Positions 40,206 through 47,879 of a stretch of 64,000 nucleotides of DNA are shown piece by piece. The notes under the pieces are model-generated. The model did not search any database and was not told the DNA's origin. It saw only the letters and a list, made by a program, of their open reading frames with translations. The stretch spans positions 1 through 64,000 of the forward strand of contig NZ_JAVRHT010000005.1 in assembly GCF_031846415.1 (NCBI RefSeq), in the 5' to 3' direction. Position numbers and translations under genes: made by a program. Source of the DNA: Rubrivirga litoralis. Lineage in GTDB: Bacteria > Bacteroidota > Rhodothermia > Rhodothermales > Rubricoccaceae. The number at the start of each line of letters is the position of its first letter. The first letter of the stretch is position 1.

Positions 40206-40249
40206 GGGCGGGGCGGTGAGCACGGGCGGGCGGCGGACGCGTGACGAGG

Positions 40250-40317
40250 CGGATACGTGACGAGTGATGCGTGACTCTTCACAGGGCACCCTCACGCATC
40301 ACGAATCACGCATCGCG
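40250..40317. repeat. 7-bp-periodic GTGAYNC hairpin element
   Basis: The left arm (40250-40274) contains GTGACGA, GTGATGC, GTGACTC in 7-bp register. The right arm (40292-40317) contains TCACGCA, TCACGAA, TCACGCA, the complementary heptamers. The arms match over about 25 bp with a few mismatches and a 17-nt loop. It lies between the YeiH-like gene stop and the TRIC gene start. Confidence 0.85.
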
Positions 40318-40332
40318 GGGACGAACGCACCC

Positions 40333-41337
40333 TCACCCCGCCCACGCGAGGATCGCCGCGAGCGAGGCGCCGCCGACGGCGACCCACAAGAGCACGCCCT
40401 GCACGAGCGGCCGCACGCCGACCGCCCGGAGCGTGGCCCGGCTCAGCCCGGCGCCGATGAGGAACAGCGTGAGCACGAGCCCCTGCTTCGCGAGCGCCAC
40501 GAGCACGTCGTAGAGCGCCGCCCCGCCCGGGAACACGGCGACGACGGCTGAGGCCAGCGCGAAGAGGCCGATAAACCACGGGATCGACACCTTGACCTCC
40601 CCGCCCGCCGTCTTCCGGTGCCACAGCGCCGCGCCCAGCGCGAGCGGGACGATCCAGAGCGCCCGCGTGAGCTTGAGGACGGTCGCCTCGGCCAGCGCCT
40701 CGGTCCCGTATGACGCCGCCGCCCCGACGACCGACGACGTGTCGTGGATGGCGATCGCCGCCCACAGCGCGAACTGGTGCTGGCTCATGTCCAGCAGGTG
40801 CCCCACGGCCGGGAAGACGTACAGCGCCACGCCGTTCAGCAGGAACACGGTCGCCAGCGACACGCCCATCGCCTCGGCGCCCGCTCCGAGCGCCGGCCCC
40901 AACGCCGCGATCGCCGAGCCGCCGCAGATCGCCGTGCCGCCCGAGATGAGCGCGCCCGTGGTCTGCTCGACGTGCAACAGCCGCCCAAGCAGGAGCCCCA
41001 CCGAGAGCGCGAACGCGATCCCCAGCGCCGTCACCCCGACCCCGTCCTTCCCCACCGCCAGCACGGCCGGCAGCGACATCCCGAACCCGAGCCCGACCAC
41101 GCACGCCTTGAGCAGCAGCTTCGAGACGCGCGCGCTCACAGCCTCGAACGGGTTCCCCAGCGTCAGCCCGAGAATGGCGCCGGCGCCCAGCGCGACGGCC
41201 GGCGACACGACGGGGAGCAGCGCCGCGGCGGCCAGCGCGAGGAACAGCGCCCGGTGCCACGCGGGCGGGGCGGGCGACGGCTCGGGCGGCAGGACGGCGT
41301 CGAACGGCTCGGCGGCCGGAACGGAGGGGGCGGACAT
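40333..41337 (-). CDS. YeiH family putative sulfate/anion exporter
   Basis: A 334-residue membrane protein with about ten helices, of the UPF0324/YeiH family. Motifs include LLLKACVVGLGFGMSLP (about 74-90), GTAICGGSAIAALGP (about 134-148, the pore-helix signature) and IAIHDTSSVVGAAASYG. Family members are annotated as putative sulfate exporters, some linked to taurine or cysteine metabolism; transport has not been generally proven. Stand-alone unit: ATG at 41337, 111 bp after the L,D-transpeptidase stop. The N-terminal ~25 residues are Pro/Ala-rich and cytoplasmic. Confidence 0.9.
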   Translation of the reverse strand: MSAPSVPAAEPFDAVLPPEPSPAPPAWHRALFLALAAAALLPVVSPAVALGAGAILGLTLGNPFEAVSARVSKLLLKACVVGLGFGMSLPAVLAVGKDGVGVTALGIAFALSVGLLLGRLLHVEQTTGALISGGTAICGGSAIAALGPALGAGAEAMGVSLATVFLLNGVALYVFPAVGHLLDMSQHQFALWAAIAIHDTSSVVGAAASYGTEALAEATVLKLTRALWIVPLALGAALWHRKTAGGEVKVSIPWFIGLFALASAVVAVFPGGAALYDVLVALAKQGLVLTLFLIGAGLSRATLRAVGVRPLVQGVLLWVAVGGASLAAILAWAG

Positions 41338-41372
41338 GGAGGGGACGGCGCGTGCAGGGCCGTGGGAGAATC

Positions 41373-41405
41373 GGGCGGGGCGGCGCGCGAGCCACCGCCC
41401 CGCCC
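41373..41405. terminator. paired GC-box stem-loop after L,D-transpeptidase unit
   Basis: GGGCGGGGCGG (41373-41383) and CCGCCCCGCCC (41395-41405) form a perfect 11-bp stem with an 11-nt loop, in the reverse arm order to most others here. It lies between the stop of the minus-strand L,D-transpeptidase gene (41449) and the YeiH start. Confidence 0.55.
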
Positions 41406-41448
41406 GCGGGTAGCCCGGCGCCGGGTCGTCCGCCGAGGGCGGGGCGGG

Positions 41449-42348
41449 CTAGCGGTCGCCGCGGGGGACAGCCATTGGGTCGGGCGGGAGCGTCACGGCC
41501 ACGCGCTCCGGCCCGTTCGGGCCATCGACGAACCGGAGCGGGGCGCCGTCGGGCTCCTCGCCCTGCACGATGACGAGCGTGCCCGGCGCCGTCGGCCGGC
41601 CGCCGAGCGCGCCCCGCCCCGCCGTCGTCTGCCACCCGTCGGACCAGCCGTAGAGCCACTCGGCGTCGGACGTCACCATGCGGATGCAGCCGTGGCCCTG
41701 CGGCGGCCCGGTCGGCACGACGTCGTACTGGTGGAGGTGGATGCCGCGCGCGGCGTGGATGTTCATGACGTAGCGCATGAGCCACCGCTCGCCGGGCGGG
41801 GCCTCGGACGACTCGCGCTCGAGCGCGCGCCAGTTCATCGTGAACCGGCCGCTCGGCGTCGGCGTCTCGGCGGCGCCCGTCGAGGCCGGCCCCCAGCGCA
41901 CGAGCCGGCCGCGCTCGTAGCCGGCCCACGTCTGCGTCGTCTTGTCGATCACGACGACCTTGTCGATCTCGGCCGCGCCGGGCCACTCGCGCGGGTACGG
42001 CGCGTAGGCGAGCGGCGACAGGTCGAAGTCGGCCGGCCGGGCGGGGAGGACGAGCGTGTCGCCGGTGCGGAGCAGGCCGGCCTCGGTCTCGCCGAGGAGC
42101 TGGGCCAGCGCGAGCCGCTCGCGGCCCAGGGCCACGTCGCCCTCGCCGACCCGCTCGTAGAGCGCGTGCCGCGCGAGGATCGAGTTGCCCGACGGGTGCT
42201 CGACGTGCCAGACGGCGTACGCGGGCGGGGCGGCCGGGAGCGGCGCCTCGCGGCCGAGGAGCGTGCCCAGCACGTCCTGGTCGTAGGATCCCTGAGCGAG
42301 GGCCGGGGCCGCGAACGCGACGAGGGCGAGGAGGAGGAGCGTACGCAT
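41449..42348 (-). CDS. L,D-transpeptidase (YkuD domain)
   Basis: A 299-residue exported enzyme (signal peptide to about residue 19) with a YkuD catalytic domain. The segment HGCIRM holds the nucleophile Cys221, and upstream HLHQYDVVPTGPPQG is characteristic. These enzymes form 3-3 cross-links in peptidoglycan or attach lipoproteins. An N-terminal region of about 90 residues resembles a LysM-like or substrate-binding part (LLGETEAGLLRTGDTLVLP). It is the last gene of a unit HIU hydrolase-SMR-MarC-transpeptidase and starts 2 bp after the MarC stop. Confidence 0.92.
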   Translation of the reverse strand: MRTLLLLALVAFAAPALAQGSYDQDVLGTLLGREAPLPAAPPAYAVWHVEHPSGNSILARHALYERVGEGDVALGRERLALAQLLGETEAGLLRTGDTLVLPARPADFDLSPLAYAPYPREWPGAAEIDKVVVIDKTTQTWAGYERGRLVRWGPASTGAAETPTPSGRFTMNWRALERESSEAPPGERWLMRYVMNIHAARGIHLHQYDVVPTGPPQGHGCIRMVTSDAEWLYGWSDGWQTTAGRGALGGRPTAPGTLVIVQGEEPDGAPLRFVDGPNGPERVAVTLPPDPMAVPRGDR

Positions 42349-42350
42349 GG

Positions 42351-42947
42351 CTAGAGACCAAAAAAATCAGCGAGGCCGGTCAGGATCAGCTTGGTCGCGA
42401 CCGCCGTGAGCACCATCCCCATGAGCCGCTCGATGGCGATCAGCCCGCGCCGCTTGAGGACGCGCGCGAGGTCGGTCGAGAGCAGGAGCACGGCCCCCGA
42501 CGCCGCCCACGCGAGCACAACGGCCGCCAGCCACTCGGGCCACCGCTCCGGGTCGCTGTTCATGATGAACAGGACGGCCGCCAGCGCCGACGGCCCGGCG
42601 ACGAGCGGGACCGCGAGCGGCACGAGGAACGGCTCGTCGCCGCCCTCTTCGGTGTCGGCCGGGAAGACGCCGCCGGGCGGGGGGAACAGCATCCGCAGCG
42701 CGATGAGGAACAGGATCACCCCGCCCGCGACAGTTAGCGTGGCCTCGGAGATGCCGACGGCCGCGAGCAGGCTCCCCCCGGCGAACAGGAACACGAGGAG
42801 GAACGCGAGCGCGATCAGCAGCTCGCGCGCGATCACGCGCCGCCGCCGCTCGGGCGCCACCGGCGCGACGACCGCGAGGAACACGGGGACGTTCCCGAAC
42901 GGGTCCATCACCAGGAACAGCAGGAGCGCGGCGGAAAACAGCGTCAC
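42351..42947 (-). CDS. MarC family membrane protein
   Basis: A 198-residue protein with six helices. FLVMDPFGNVPVFLAVVAP near the start and VPLVAGPSALAAVLFIM in the second half are the MarC signatures. Despite its name, MarC is not a proven drug exporter and its function is unknown. The GTG start lies 13 bp after the SMR stop, and the L,D-transpeptidase gene begins 2 bp after its stop, so the three are probably co-transcribed. Confidence 0.92.
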   Translation of the reverse strand: MTLFSAALLLFLVMDPFGNVPVFLAVVAPVAPERRRRVIARELLIALAFLLVFLFAGGSLLAAVGISEATLTVAGGVILFLIALRMLFPPPGGVFPADTEEGGDEPFLVPLAVPLVAGPSALAAVLFIMNSDPERWPEWLAAVVLAWAASGAVLLLSTDLARVLKRRGLIAIERLMGMVLTAVATKLILTGLADFFGL

Positions 42948-42960
42948 GAGTCAGGGTGGG

Positions 42961-43293
42961 TTACGAGGGCGTCACGAGCTTGAGCCCGACGATGCCGGCC
43001 ACGATGAGGCCGATGCAGGCGAACCGGGCCGCCGTGCGCGGCTCGTCGAACAGGACGAGGCCGAGCAGCGCCGTCCCGACGGTCCCGATCCCGGTCCACA
43101 CGGCGTAGCCGGTCCCCACGGGGAGCACCTGGAGCGCCCGCGACAGCAGGAACACGCTGACCGCCATCGAGGCCGCGGTCGCCAGACTCGGCCACAGGCG
43201 CGTAAAGCCCTCGGTGTACGCGAGCCCGACGGCCCAGCCGGTCTCGAACAGGCCCGCGACGACAAGCGTCGCCCAGGCGGCGGTGGGGGTCAT
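42961..43293 (-). CDS. small multidrug resistance family protein, Gdx/SugE subtype
   Basis: A 110-residue four-helix transporter of the SMR family. The essential glutamate is Glu17 in GLFETGWAVGLAYTEGF, and the WAVGL-YT-GF pattern is that of the guanidinium exporter Gdx (SugE) branch rather than EmrE. Helix 3 carries VGTGYAVWTGIGTVG. Members of this branch export guanidinium in exchange for protons as antiparallel dimers. No guanidine riboswitch was seen: only 23 bp separate it from the upstream HIU hydrolase gene, so expression must come from an upstream promoter. Starts at ATG. Confidence 0.9.
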   Translation of the reverse strand: MTPTAAWATLVVAGLFETGWAVGLAYTEGFTRLWPSLATAASMAVSVFLLSRALQVLPVGTGYAVWTGIGTVGTALLGLVLFDEPRTAARFACIGLIVAGIVGLKLVTPS

Positions 43294-43316
43294 GGTCACG
43301 TCCGGGCGGGGCGGGG

Positions 43317-43760
43317 TCAGTTCCCGCGGTACGTGCTGTAGCCGAACGGGCTCACGAGGACGGGCACGTGCGTGTGCGCCGTCGGGTCGTCGGTGCGGAA
43401 GACGACGACGACCTCGGGGAAGAACGGCAGGCTCGGGCCGTCGTCGTCGGCCATCTCGTCGTCCCAGTAGTCGCTCAGGTCGAACGTGAGCCGGTACGTC
43501 TCGGTCCCGCTCACGCGCGGCGCCGACTCGTCGGCCGTGAACGACTCGACGCGCCCGTTGTCCTGGGAGACGGCGCGGCCGAGGAGCGCCCAGCCGTCGC
43601 CGGTCTGGACTTCCAGCATGACGGGAACGCCGCCGCCGCCGACGCCGCGGGCGATGTCGAGCACGTGCGACGAGATGCCGAGGTCCTGAACAGCCGTCTG
43701 GGCCGACACCACGGGGGCTAGGGCGCACAGGGCGACGAGGAGAGAGAGGCGGAAGGGCAT
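43317..43760 (-). CDS. exported 5-hydroxyisourate hydrolase-like protein
   Basis: A 147-residue transthyretin-fold protein with a signal peptide (MPFRLSLLVALCALAPVVSA), so it acts in the periplasm. ISSHVLDIARGVGGGGVPVMLE (about 29-50) and HTHVPVLVSPFGYSTYRGN at the C-terminus are the HIU hydrolase signatures, with conserved His32 and the C-terminal tetrapeptide. That tetrapeptide is normally YRGS; here it reads YRGN. It hydrolyses the product of urate oxidation; no uricase gene is near. First gene of the unit with SMR, MarC and transpeptidase. The ATG at 43760 was chosen to give a full signal peptide. Confidence 0.85.
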   Translation of the reverse strand: MPFRLSLLVALCALAPVVSAQTAVQDLGISSHVLDIARGVGGGGVPVMLEVQTGDGWALLGRAVSQDNGRVESFTADESAPRVSGTETYRLTFDLSDYWDDEMADDDGPSLPFFPEVVVVFRTDDPTAHTHVPVLVSPFGYSTYRGN

Positions 43761-43890
43761 CGAGAACGGCGGAGGAGACGGAGCGGGGCGGCGACTCAAC
43801 GCGCCACCCCGCCCCGAGGTACGGCGCGCCCGGCCCAGAACCGGAGGAGAGACGCGGAAGGCCGCGCAAAGGGCGGGGCGGCTCCCTTCC

Positions 43891-43926
43891 CCACCCCGCC
43901 CACACCACTCTGCGTGGGCGGGGTGG
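43891..43926. terminator. paired GC-box stem-loop, 13-bp stem
   Basis: CCACCCCGCCCAC (43891-43903) and its exact complement GTGGGCGGGGTGG (43914-43926) form a perfect 13-bp stem with a 10-nt loop. The GC box has been extended symmetrically by two bases on each side. It lies in the 285-bp gap between the stop of the minus-strand SDR gene and the start of the HIU hydrolase gene, and fits the end of the serine-hydrolase/SDR unit. Confidence 0.6.
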
Positions 43927-43987
43927 GCATCTGACGTCGATCTCCGCGGGCGGGGCGGCCATCGGAGCGCGGTTCAGGAGGGCACGG

Positions 43988-44035
43988 AGTACGCCCACCC
44001 ACAGCCGTACCCGGTACCGTGTACCCCGTACCTCC
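43988..44035. repeat. 7-bp-periodic GTACNNN element
   Basis: GTACCCG, GTACCGT, GTACCCC, GTACC follow one another in 7-bp register at 44007-44032, with a single inverse word GGAGTACGC at 43986-43994. It sits just beyond the stop of the minus-strand SDR gene (44046), as the related elements do at 22263-22340 and 33661-33720. Confidence 0.8.
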
Positions 44036-44045
44036 CCGGAGGGGC

Positions 44046-44819
44046 TCAGTCCAGCGTCTGCACGCCGCCGCCGTTGACGAACAGCGTCTGCCCGCTCGTC
44101 CACGACGAGGCCGGGGCGGCAAAGTAGAGGACGGCCGCCGCGATGTCGCCGGGCTCGCCCAGCCGCTCCAGCGGCGTGTGCTCCAGCATCTTGGCCTCGA
44201 CCTCGGGCGTGAGGACGGATTCCAGCGCGCCCGTCCGCACCGCGCCCGGGCCGACGGCGTTGACGCGGACGTGGGGGCCGTAGTCAAAGGCGAGGTTGGC
44301 CGTCATGTGGTTGAGGGCCGCCTTTGACGAGGCGTAGGCGCTGATCGCTGGGCTCCGGTTGACCGAGGCCATCGACGTGATGTTGACGATCGAGCCGTAC
44401 CCCGCCTCCCGCATGTGGGGCGCGCACAGCTGCGAGAGCCGCCACGCGCTGAACACGTTGAGCCTGAAGACCGACGCGAACTGCTCGACCGTGATGTCGT
44501 CCGGGCTCTCCCGCCCCGCCCCGCCCCCGCCGGCGTTGTTGACGAGGACGTGGACGCCGCCGAACTCAGCGACGGCCCGCTCGACCAGCCGCTGGCGGTC
44601 GGCGTCGTCGGTCACGTCGCAGTCGACGGCCAGCGCGCGGCCCCCGGCGGACCGGATCTCGTCGGAGGCGGCTTGGGCGTCCGCTAGGTCGAGGTCGGCG
44701 ACCACGACGGCGGCGCCGTAGTCGGCGAGCATCTGGGCAGAGGCGAGGCCGATGCCGTTGGCGCCGCCGGTGACGATGGCGGTCTTGCCGGAGAGGTCGA
44801 AGAGTGGAGTCGGAGTCAT
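44046..44819 (-). CDS. SDR family oxidoreductase
   Basis: A classical short-chain dehydrogenase of 257 residues with everything in place: TGGANGIG (about 17-24), VNNAGGG, catalytic Ser in NITSMAS, and YASSK with Tyr and Lys four apart. Asp following the second beta strand (VVVADLDLADA) suggests NAD rather than NADP preference. Similar to 3-oxoacyl-ACP reductase/glucose dehydrogenase/hydroxysteroid dehydrogenase members; substrate not assignable. The ATG at 44819 lies 2 bp after the stop of the serine hydrolase gene, forming a two-gene unit. Confidence 0.92.
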   Translation of the reverse strand: MTPTPLFDLSGKTAIVTGGANGIGLASAQMLADYGAAVVVADLDLADAQAASDEIRSAGGRALAVDCDVTDDADRQRLVERAVAEFGGVHVLVNNAGGGGAGRESPDDITVEQFASVFRLNVFSAWRLSQLCAPHMREAGYGSIVNITSMASVNRSPAISAYASSKAALNHMTANLAFDYGPHVRVNAVGPGAVRTGALESVLTPEVEAKMLEHTPLERLGEPGDIAAAVLYFAAPASSWTSGQTLFVNGGGVQTLD

Positions 44820-44821
44820 GT

Positions 44822-46144
44822 CTAGCGGGAATCGTGGGCCATGAGGTAGTCGGCGACGGCCTGGTAGGCCGGGAGCGACGTGGGGTCGTTGGCGGCGTTG
44901 GCGGCGACGGGGTGCGACGCGAACCGGACGATGACCATCTCGGCCGTCGGGTCGACGTAGACCGTCTGCCCGTGGACGCCGCGGGCGGCGAACGCGCCGT
45001 TCGCGTTGTTCGTGATCCACCACAAGTCGCGGTACGACCACCCGTCGAGGGCGGGGTGGTCGGACCGGGCGAAGTCCTCGACGCTCCCGCCCCGCCGGAT
45101 GTCGGAGATCGCCAGGCGCGGCAGGACCTGCTCGCCCCGCCACATGCCTTCGTTGCGGATGAGCTCGCCCAGGCGGCCCATGTCGCGGAGCCCGCCGCTA
45201 AACCCGCCGCCCGCCGCCGGCGTGCCCACGGCGTCGACCTGGTAGTAGCCCGACTGCTCCATGCCGATCCGGCTCCAGATCCGGTCCGACAGCAGCTCGT
45301 TCAGCGGCTGTCCCGAGGCACGCGTCACGATCCACCCCAGCGCGTCGGCGTTGGGGGTCTGGTAGGCGAACGCCTCGCCGGGCGGGCCGGCGGCCTGGAT
45401 CGTCTGGAGGTACGCCAGCGTGCCGACCGGGCCGTCGCTCGGCGCCGCGGACGGGTCCGTGGCCTCGGCGTACTCCCAGATCTCGGCGTCGGGGTCCGCG
45501 TAGTCCTCGCTGTAGTCCAGGTTCGTCGTCATGTCCATGACCTGGCGGACGGTGACGTCGCCGAAGGCCGAGCCTTCGAGTTCGGGAACGTAGTCGGTCA
45601 CGGGCTTGTCTGGATCGAGGGTGCCTTCGACGGCCAGCGCCGCCGCCAGCAGGCCGGTGAGCGACTTGGTGACCGACATGGCCGCGTGCTTGCCGCCGGG
45701 CGTGAGGGCGCCGAAGTAGCGCTCGTAGACGATCCGGCCGCGGTGCAGGACCAGGATGCCGTCGGTGTAGTTCGCCCACAGCGACTCCTCCCACGTCATC
45801 GGCTCGCTGGCGTCCCACGGCACGAACGTGACCGAGTCGATGCCGGCGTCGAGCTCGACCTCGAACGGGACCGGGTCCCCCAGCCCGCGACCTACGTTGA
45901 CGGTCGGCAGGAACTGGCGCATGTGGGCCACGCTGTAGCGGAGCGCCGGGAACTCGAAGAACGACCTGTCGACCGCGCTCAGGACCTTGTCGGGCGGCGG
46001 CGGCGAGCCCTGCATCCACCCCATGTCGATGGGGTCGCTCTCGCGGGCGGAGAGCGGCGCGTCTTGGGCGGCGGCGGGCGAACTCATAACGGTGAGGAGC
46101 AGAGCGGCGAGCAGCGCGCTCGGCCAGCGGAGGGATGGGTTCAT
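44822..46144 (-). CDS. exported serine hydrolase, beta-lactamase class C family
   Basis: A 440-residue exported protein (signal peptide cleaved near AAAQD). The class C/penicillin-binding-type motif is SVTK with nucleophile Ser157 and Lys160. YQTPNADALGW is the YxN-type second motif, and HGQTVYVDP near the C-terminus replaces the KTG-type box. Family members hydrolyse D-amino peptides, esters or beta-lactams; here more likely an esterase or peptidase than a resistance enzyme. The ATG at 46144 was preferred over an in-frame TTG nine codons earlier. First gene of the unit with the SDR. Confidence 0.9.
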   Translation of the reverse strand: MNPSLRWPSALLAALLLTVMSSPAAAQDAPLSARESDPIDMGWMQGSPPPPDKVLSAVDRSFFEFPALRYSVAHMRQFLPTVNVGRGLGDPVPFEVELDAGIDSVTFVPWDASEPMTWEESLWANYTDGILVLHRGRIVYERYFGALTPGGKHAAMSVTKSLTGLLAAALAVEGTLDPDKPVTDYVPELEGSAFGDVTVRQVMDMTTNLDYSEDYADPDAEIWEYAEATDPSAAPSDGPVGTLAYLQTIQAAGPPGEAFAYQTPNADALGWIVTRASGQPLNELLSDRIWSRIGMEQSGYYQVDAVGTPAAGGGFSGGLRDMGRLGELIRNEGMWRGEQVLPRLAISDIRRGGSVEDFARSDHPALDGWSYRDLWWITNNANGAFAARGVHGQTVYVDPTAEMVIVRFASHPVAANAANDPTSLPAYQAVADYLMAHDSR

Positions 46145-46220
46145 CGTGGAGAAGTCGTAGGAGAGGTGCAAGCGAGGGCGGAGGCGGACGGGGCGGGGAC
46201 GGGCGGGGCGGAGACAGGCG

Positions 46221-47609
46221 CTACCCGGTCCGCTGCCCGCAGCCCTCGTGCGTCCGGCCGTCCAGCTCGACGGTGACGCGGGTGCCGGTCGTATCGCCGC
46301 TGTCGGCGTCGGTGCACGGTTCGTCGGTAGCCGTCACGACGAGGCCGTCGGCGCGGTAGACCGTTTGGGCGCCCGACCGCGTGACCGTCGCCGCCCCGCC
46401 CCGTTCCTCGAAGGCGCCGACGAGGCGGAGGCGGGCGCCGTCGCCGGCCTCCACGACTTCGAGGTACCAGCCGTCGCCGGTGCCCCGGAGCAGGAGCCGC
46501 CCCGCCCGCGCCGGGTCGGCCGGGCAGTCGAGGAACTCCTGGCCGTCGACGTCGAGCAGCGCGTAGTCCTCGCCCTTCGTCCAGACCGTCACCGGCCCGT
46601 CCTGGTACTTGGCGCCGCTGGCGGAGACGACCTGCCCGAGCACGCGGTACGTCCCGCCCTCGCGGCCCTCGAAGCGCGGGGGCAGCCACAGCGCGACCTC
46701 GCCCGGGCCGGTGCGGATGCGGAACGTGAACGGGCCGTCGTCGCTGGCGCACGTGTAGGCATAGTCGCGGCCGGTCTCCTGCGGCGGCATCCCGCCGAGG
46801 TCCGGCGCGGCGCCCGCCCTGAACACGAGCGCGCGGCCGTCGGCGGCGCGGAGCGTGAGCCGGTCGCCCGCCACGCTGTACCCGACGACCTGCCCCAGCG
46901 TGCCGAAAAAGTCGCGGGACGACGAGGGCGGGGCGCACGCTGCGAGCGTCGTGGCCGCGTCCGACAGCACGAGGTCGCCGCCGGGCTCGGTCCGGTAGGT
47001 GCCGCCGTACTGGTTGCAGTCGGCCTGGCCGAGGAAGCGGCCGTCCTCCAGGAACGAGACCGTGAACGCGCCGTCGCCCTCGGGCGGGGTGGGGGCGCCC
47101 CCGGCCGCGCGCAGCTCGACGAGCCGCCACTCGGGGCCGCGGAGCACGTCCGCCCCGCCCCCGGATTCTCCCTCGGGCTCACTCGTGACCTGGACGACGC
47201 GGACCTCGACGCCCGACGACGGCGCCCCGTTCGTGAGGACGGGGACCGCGGTGTCGGTCGTCCAGGTGAGGTCGCCCAGGGCGTCGCGGATCTCGGCGCG
47301 GACGACGTAGCGGTGGCGGGCGTCGACCCGGTCCGCGTCGTAGCGCAGCGTGAACGGGACGGGGACCGACACGCCCTCGGTCGAGATCGTCTCCTCGGCC
47401 AGCGTCTCCGCCGGCGCGTCGGCGCGGCTCACGTCGAGGAGCCGGACGACGACGGCGGCGTCGGGCGGCAGCGCGATGCGGGGGAGGTAGGTGACGGTCC
47501 CGGCCAGCTCGGACGTCGCCGCCCCGCCCGACGACCCCGTCGTTGCGCACCCGCCGAGCGCGAGCGCGAAGAGAGCGAACAGGAACGCTTTTGCAGAAGA
47601 CGGAGCCAT
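46221..47609 (-). CDS. multidomain lipoprotein with YbaY, META/HslJ and MliC-like domains
   Basis: A 462-residue lipoprotein (lipobox LGGC, Cys21). The order is: YbaY domain (about 36-145, VTYLPRIALPPDAAVVVRLLDVS); META/HslJ domain (about 158-258, EWRLVELRAAGG, GQADCNQYGGTY, TLAACAPP); MliC-type domain with paired cysteines (about 283-360, YAYTCASDDGPFTFRIR, EFLDCPAD); and a C-terminal COG3650-like part ending THEGCGQRTG. MliC domains inhibit C-type lysozyme, and META/HslJ and YbaY are stress-lipoprotein domains. The combination suggests envelope protection. Single gene with ATG at 47609; the gap to the divergent LysR gene carries a GATCC dyad. Confidence 0.8.
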   Translation of the reverse strand: MAPSSAKAFLFALFALALGGCATTGSSGGAATSELAGTVTYLPRIALPPDAAVVVRLLDVSRADAPAETLAEETISTEGVSVPVPFTLRYDADRVDARHRYVVRAEIRDALGDLTWTTDTAVPVLTNGAPSSGVEVRVVQVTSEPEGESGGGADVLRGPEWRLVELRAAGGAPTPPEGDGAFTVSFLEDGRFLGQADCNQYGGTYRTEPGGDLVLSDAATTLAACAPPSSSRDFFGTLGQVVGYSVAGDRLTLRAADGRALVFRAGAAPDLGGMPPQETGRDYAYTCASDDGPFTFRIRTGPGEVALWLPPRFEGREGGTYRVLGQVVSASGAKYQDGPVTVWTKGEDYALLDVDGQEFLDCPADPARAGRLLLRGTGDGWYLEVVEAGDGARLRLVGAFEERGGAATVTRSGAQTVYRADGLVVTATDEPCTDADSGDTTGTRVTVELDGRTHEGCGQRTG

Positions 47610-47674
47610 AGAAACAGCGCGGCAGAGGAGGCGGCGGACTCCCTACGAACGCGGGCCTGCACGAGAGGTTGTAT

Positions 47675-47689
47675 CGATCCTTTGGATCG
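47675..47689. promoter_or_regulatory. dyad between divergent lipoprotein and LysR genes
   Basis: CGATCC-TTT-GGATCG (47675-47689) is a perfect 6-3-6 inverted repeat in the 270-bp divergent gap, 66 bp upstream of the lipoprotein start and 191 bp upstream of the LysR start. It is less GC-rich than its surroundings and includes a T-N11-A pattern, the geometry expected for a LysR-type site. The assignment is inferred; the rest of the gap holds no other feature I recognise. Confidence 0.45.
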
Positions 47690-47879
47690 GGCGGGTAGGC
47701 CGCCTCTATCATTCGATCCCCACCCCCTCCTCCCGACTCTCCCCGGCCCCAGGCTCCGGCCTCCGCCCCGCCCGAGCCGCCCCGCCCGACGTTTCGCTCT
47801 TCGTGCCGGCACGGGCGCTCGTTCGTGTAGGCGTGGGGACCCCGAGCCCGCCCAGGAACACCCCCAGCCAACCCGACGC

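Noticed and set aside
43294..43316. Guanidine riboswitch ahead of the Gdx-type exporter
   Set aside because: Only 23 bp separate it from the upstream gene, too little for any known guanidine riboswitch class.
44822..46171. Upstream TTG start of the serine hydrolase (46171)
   Set aside because: It adds only nine residues before the signal peptide; ATG at 46144 is a better start.
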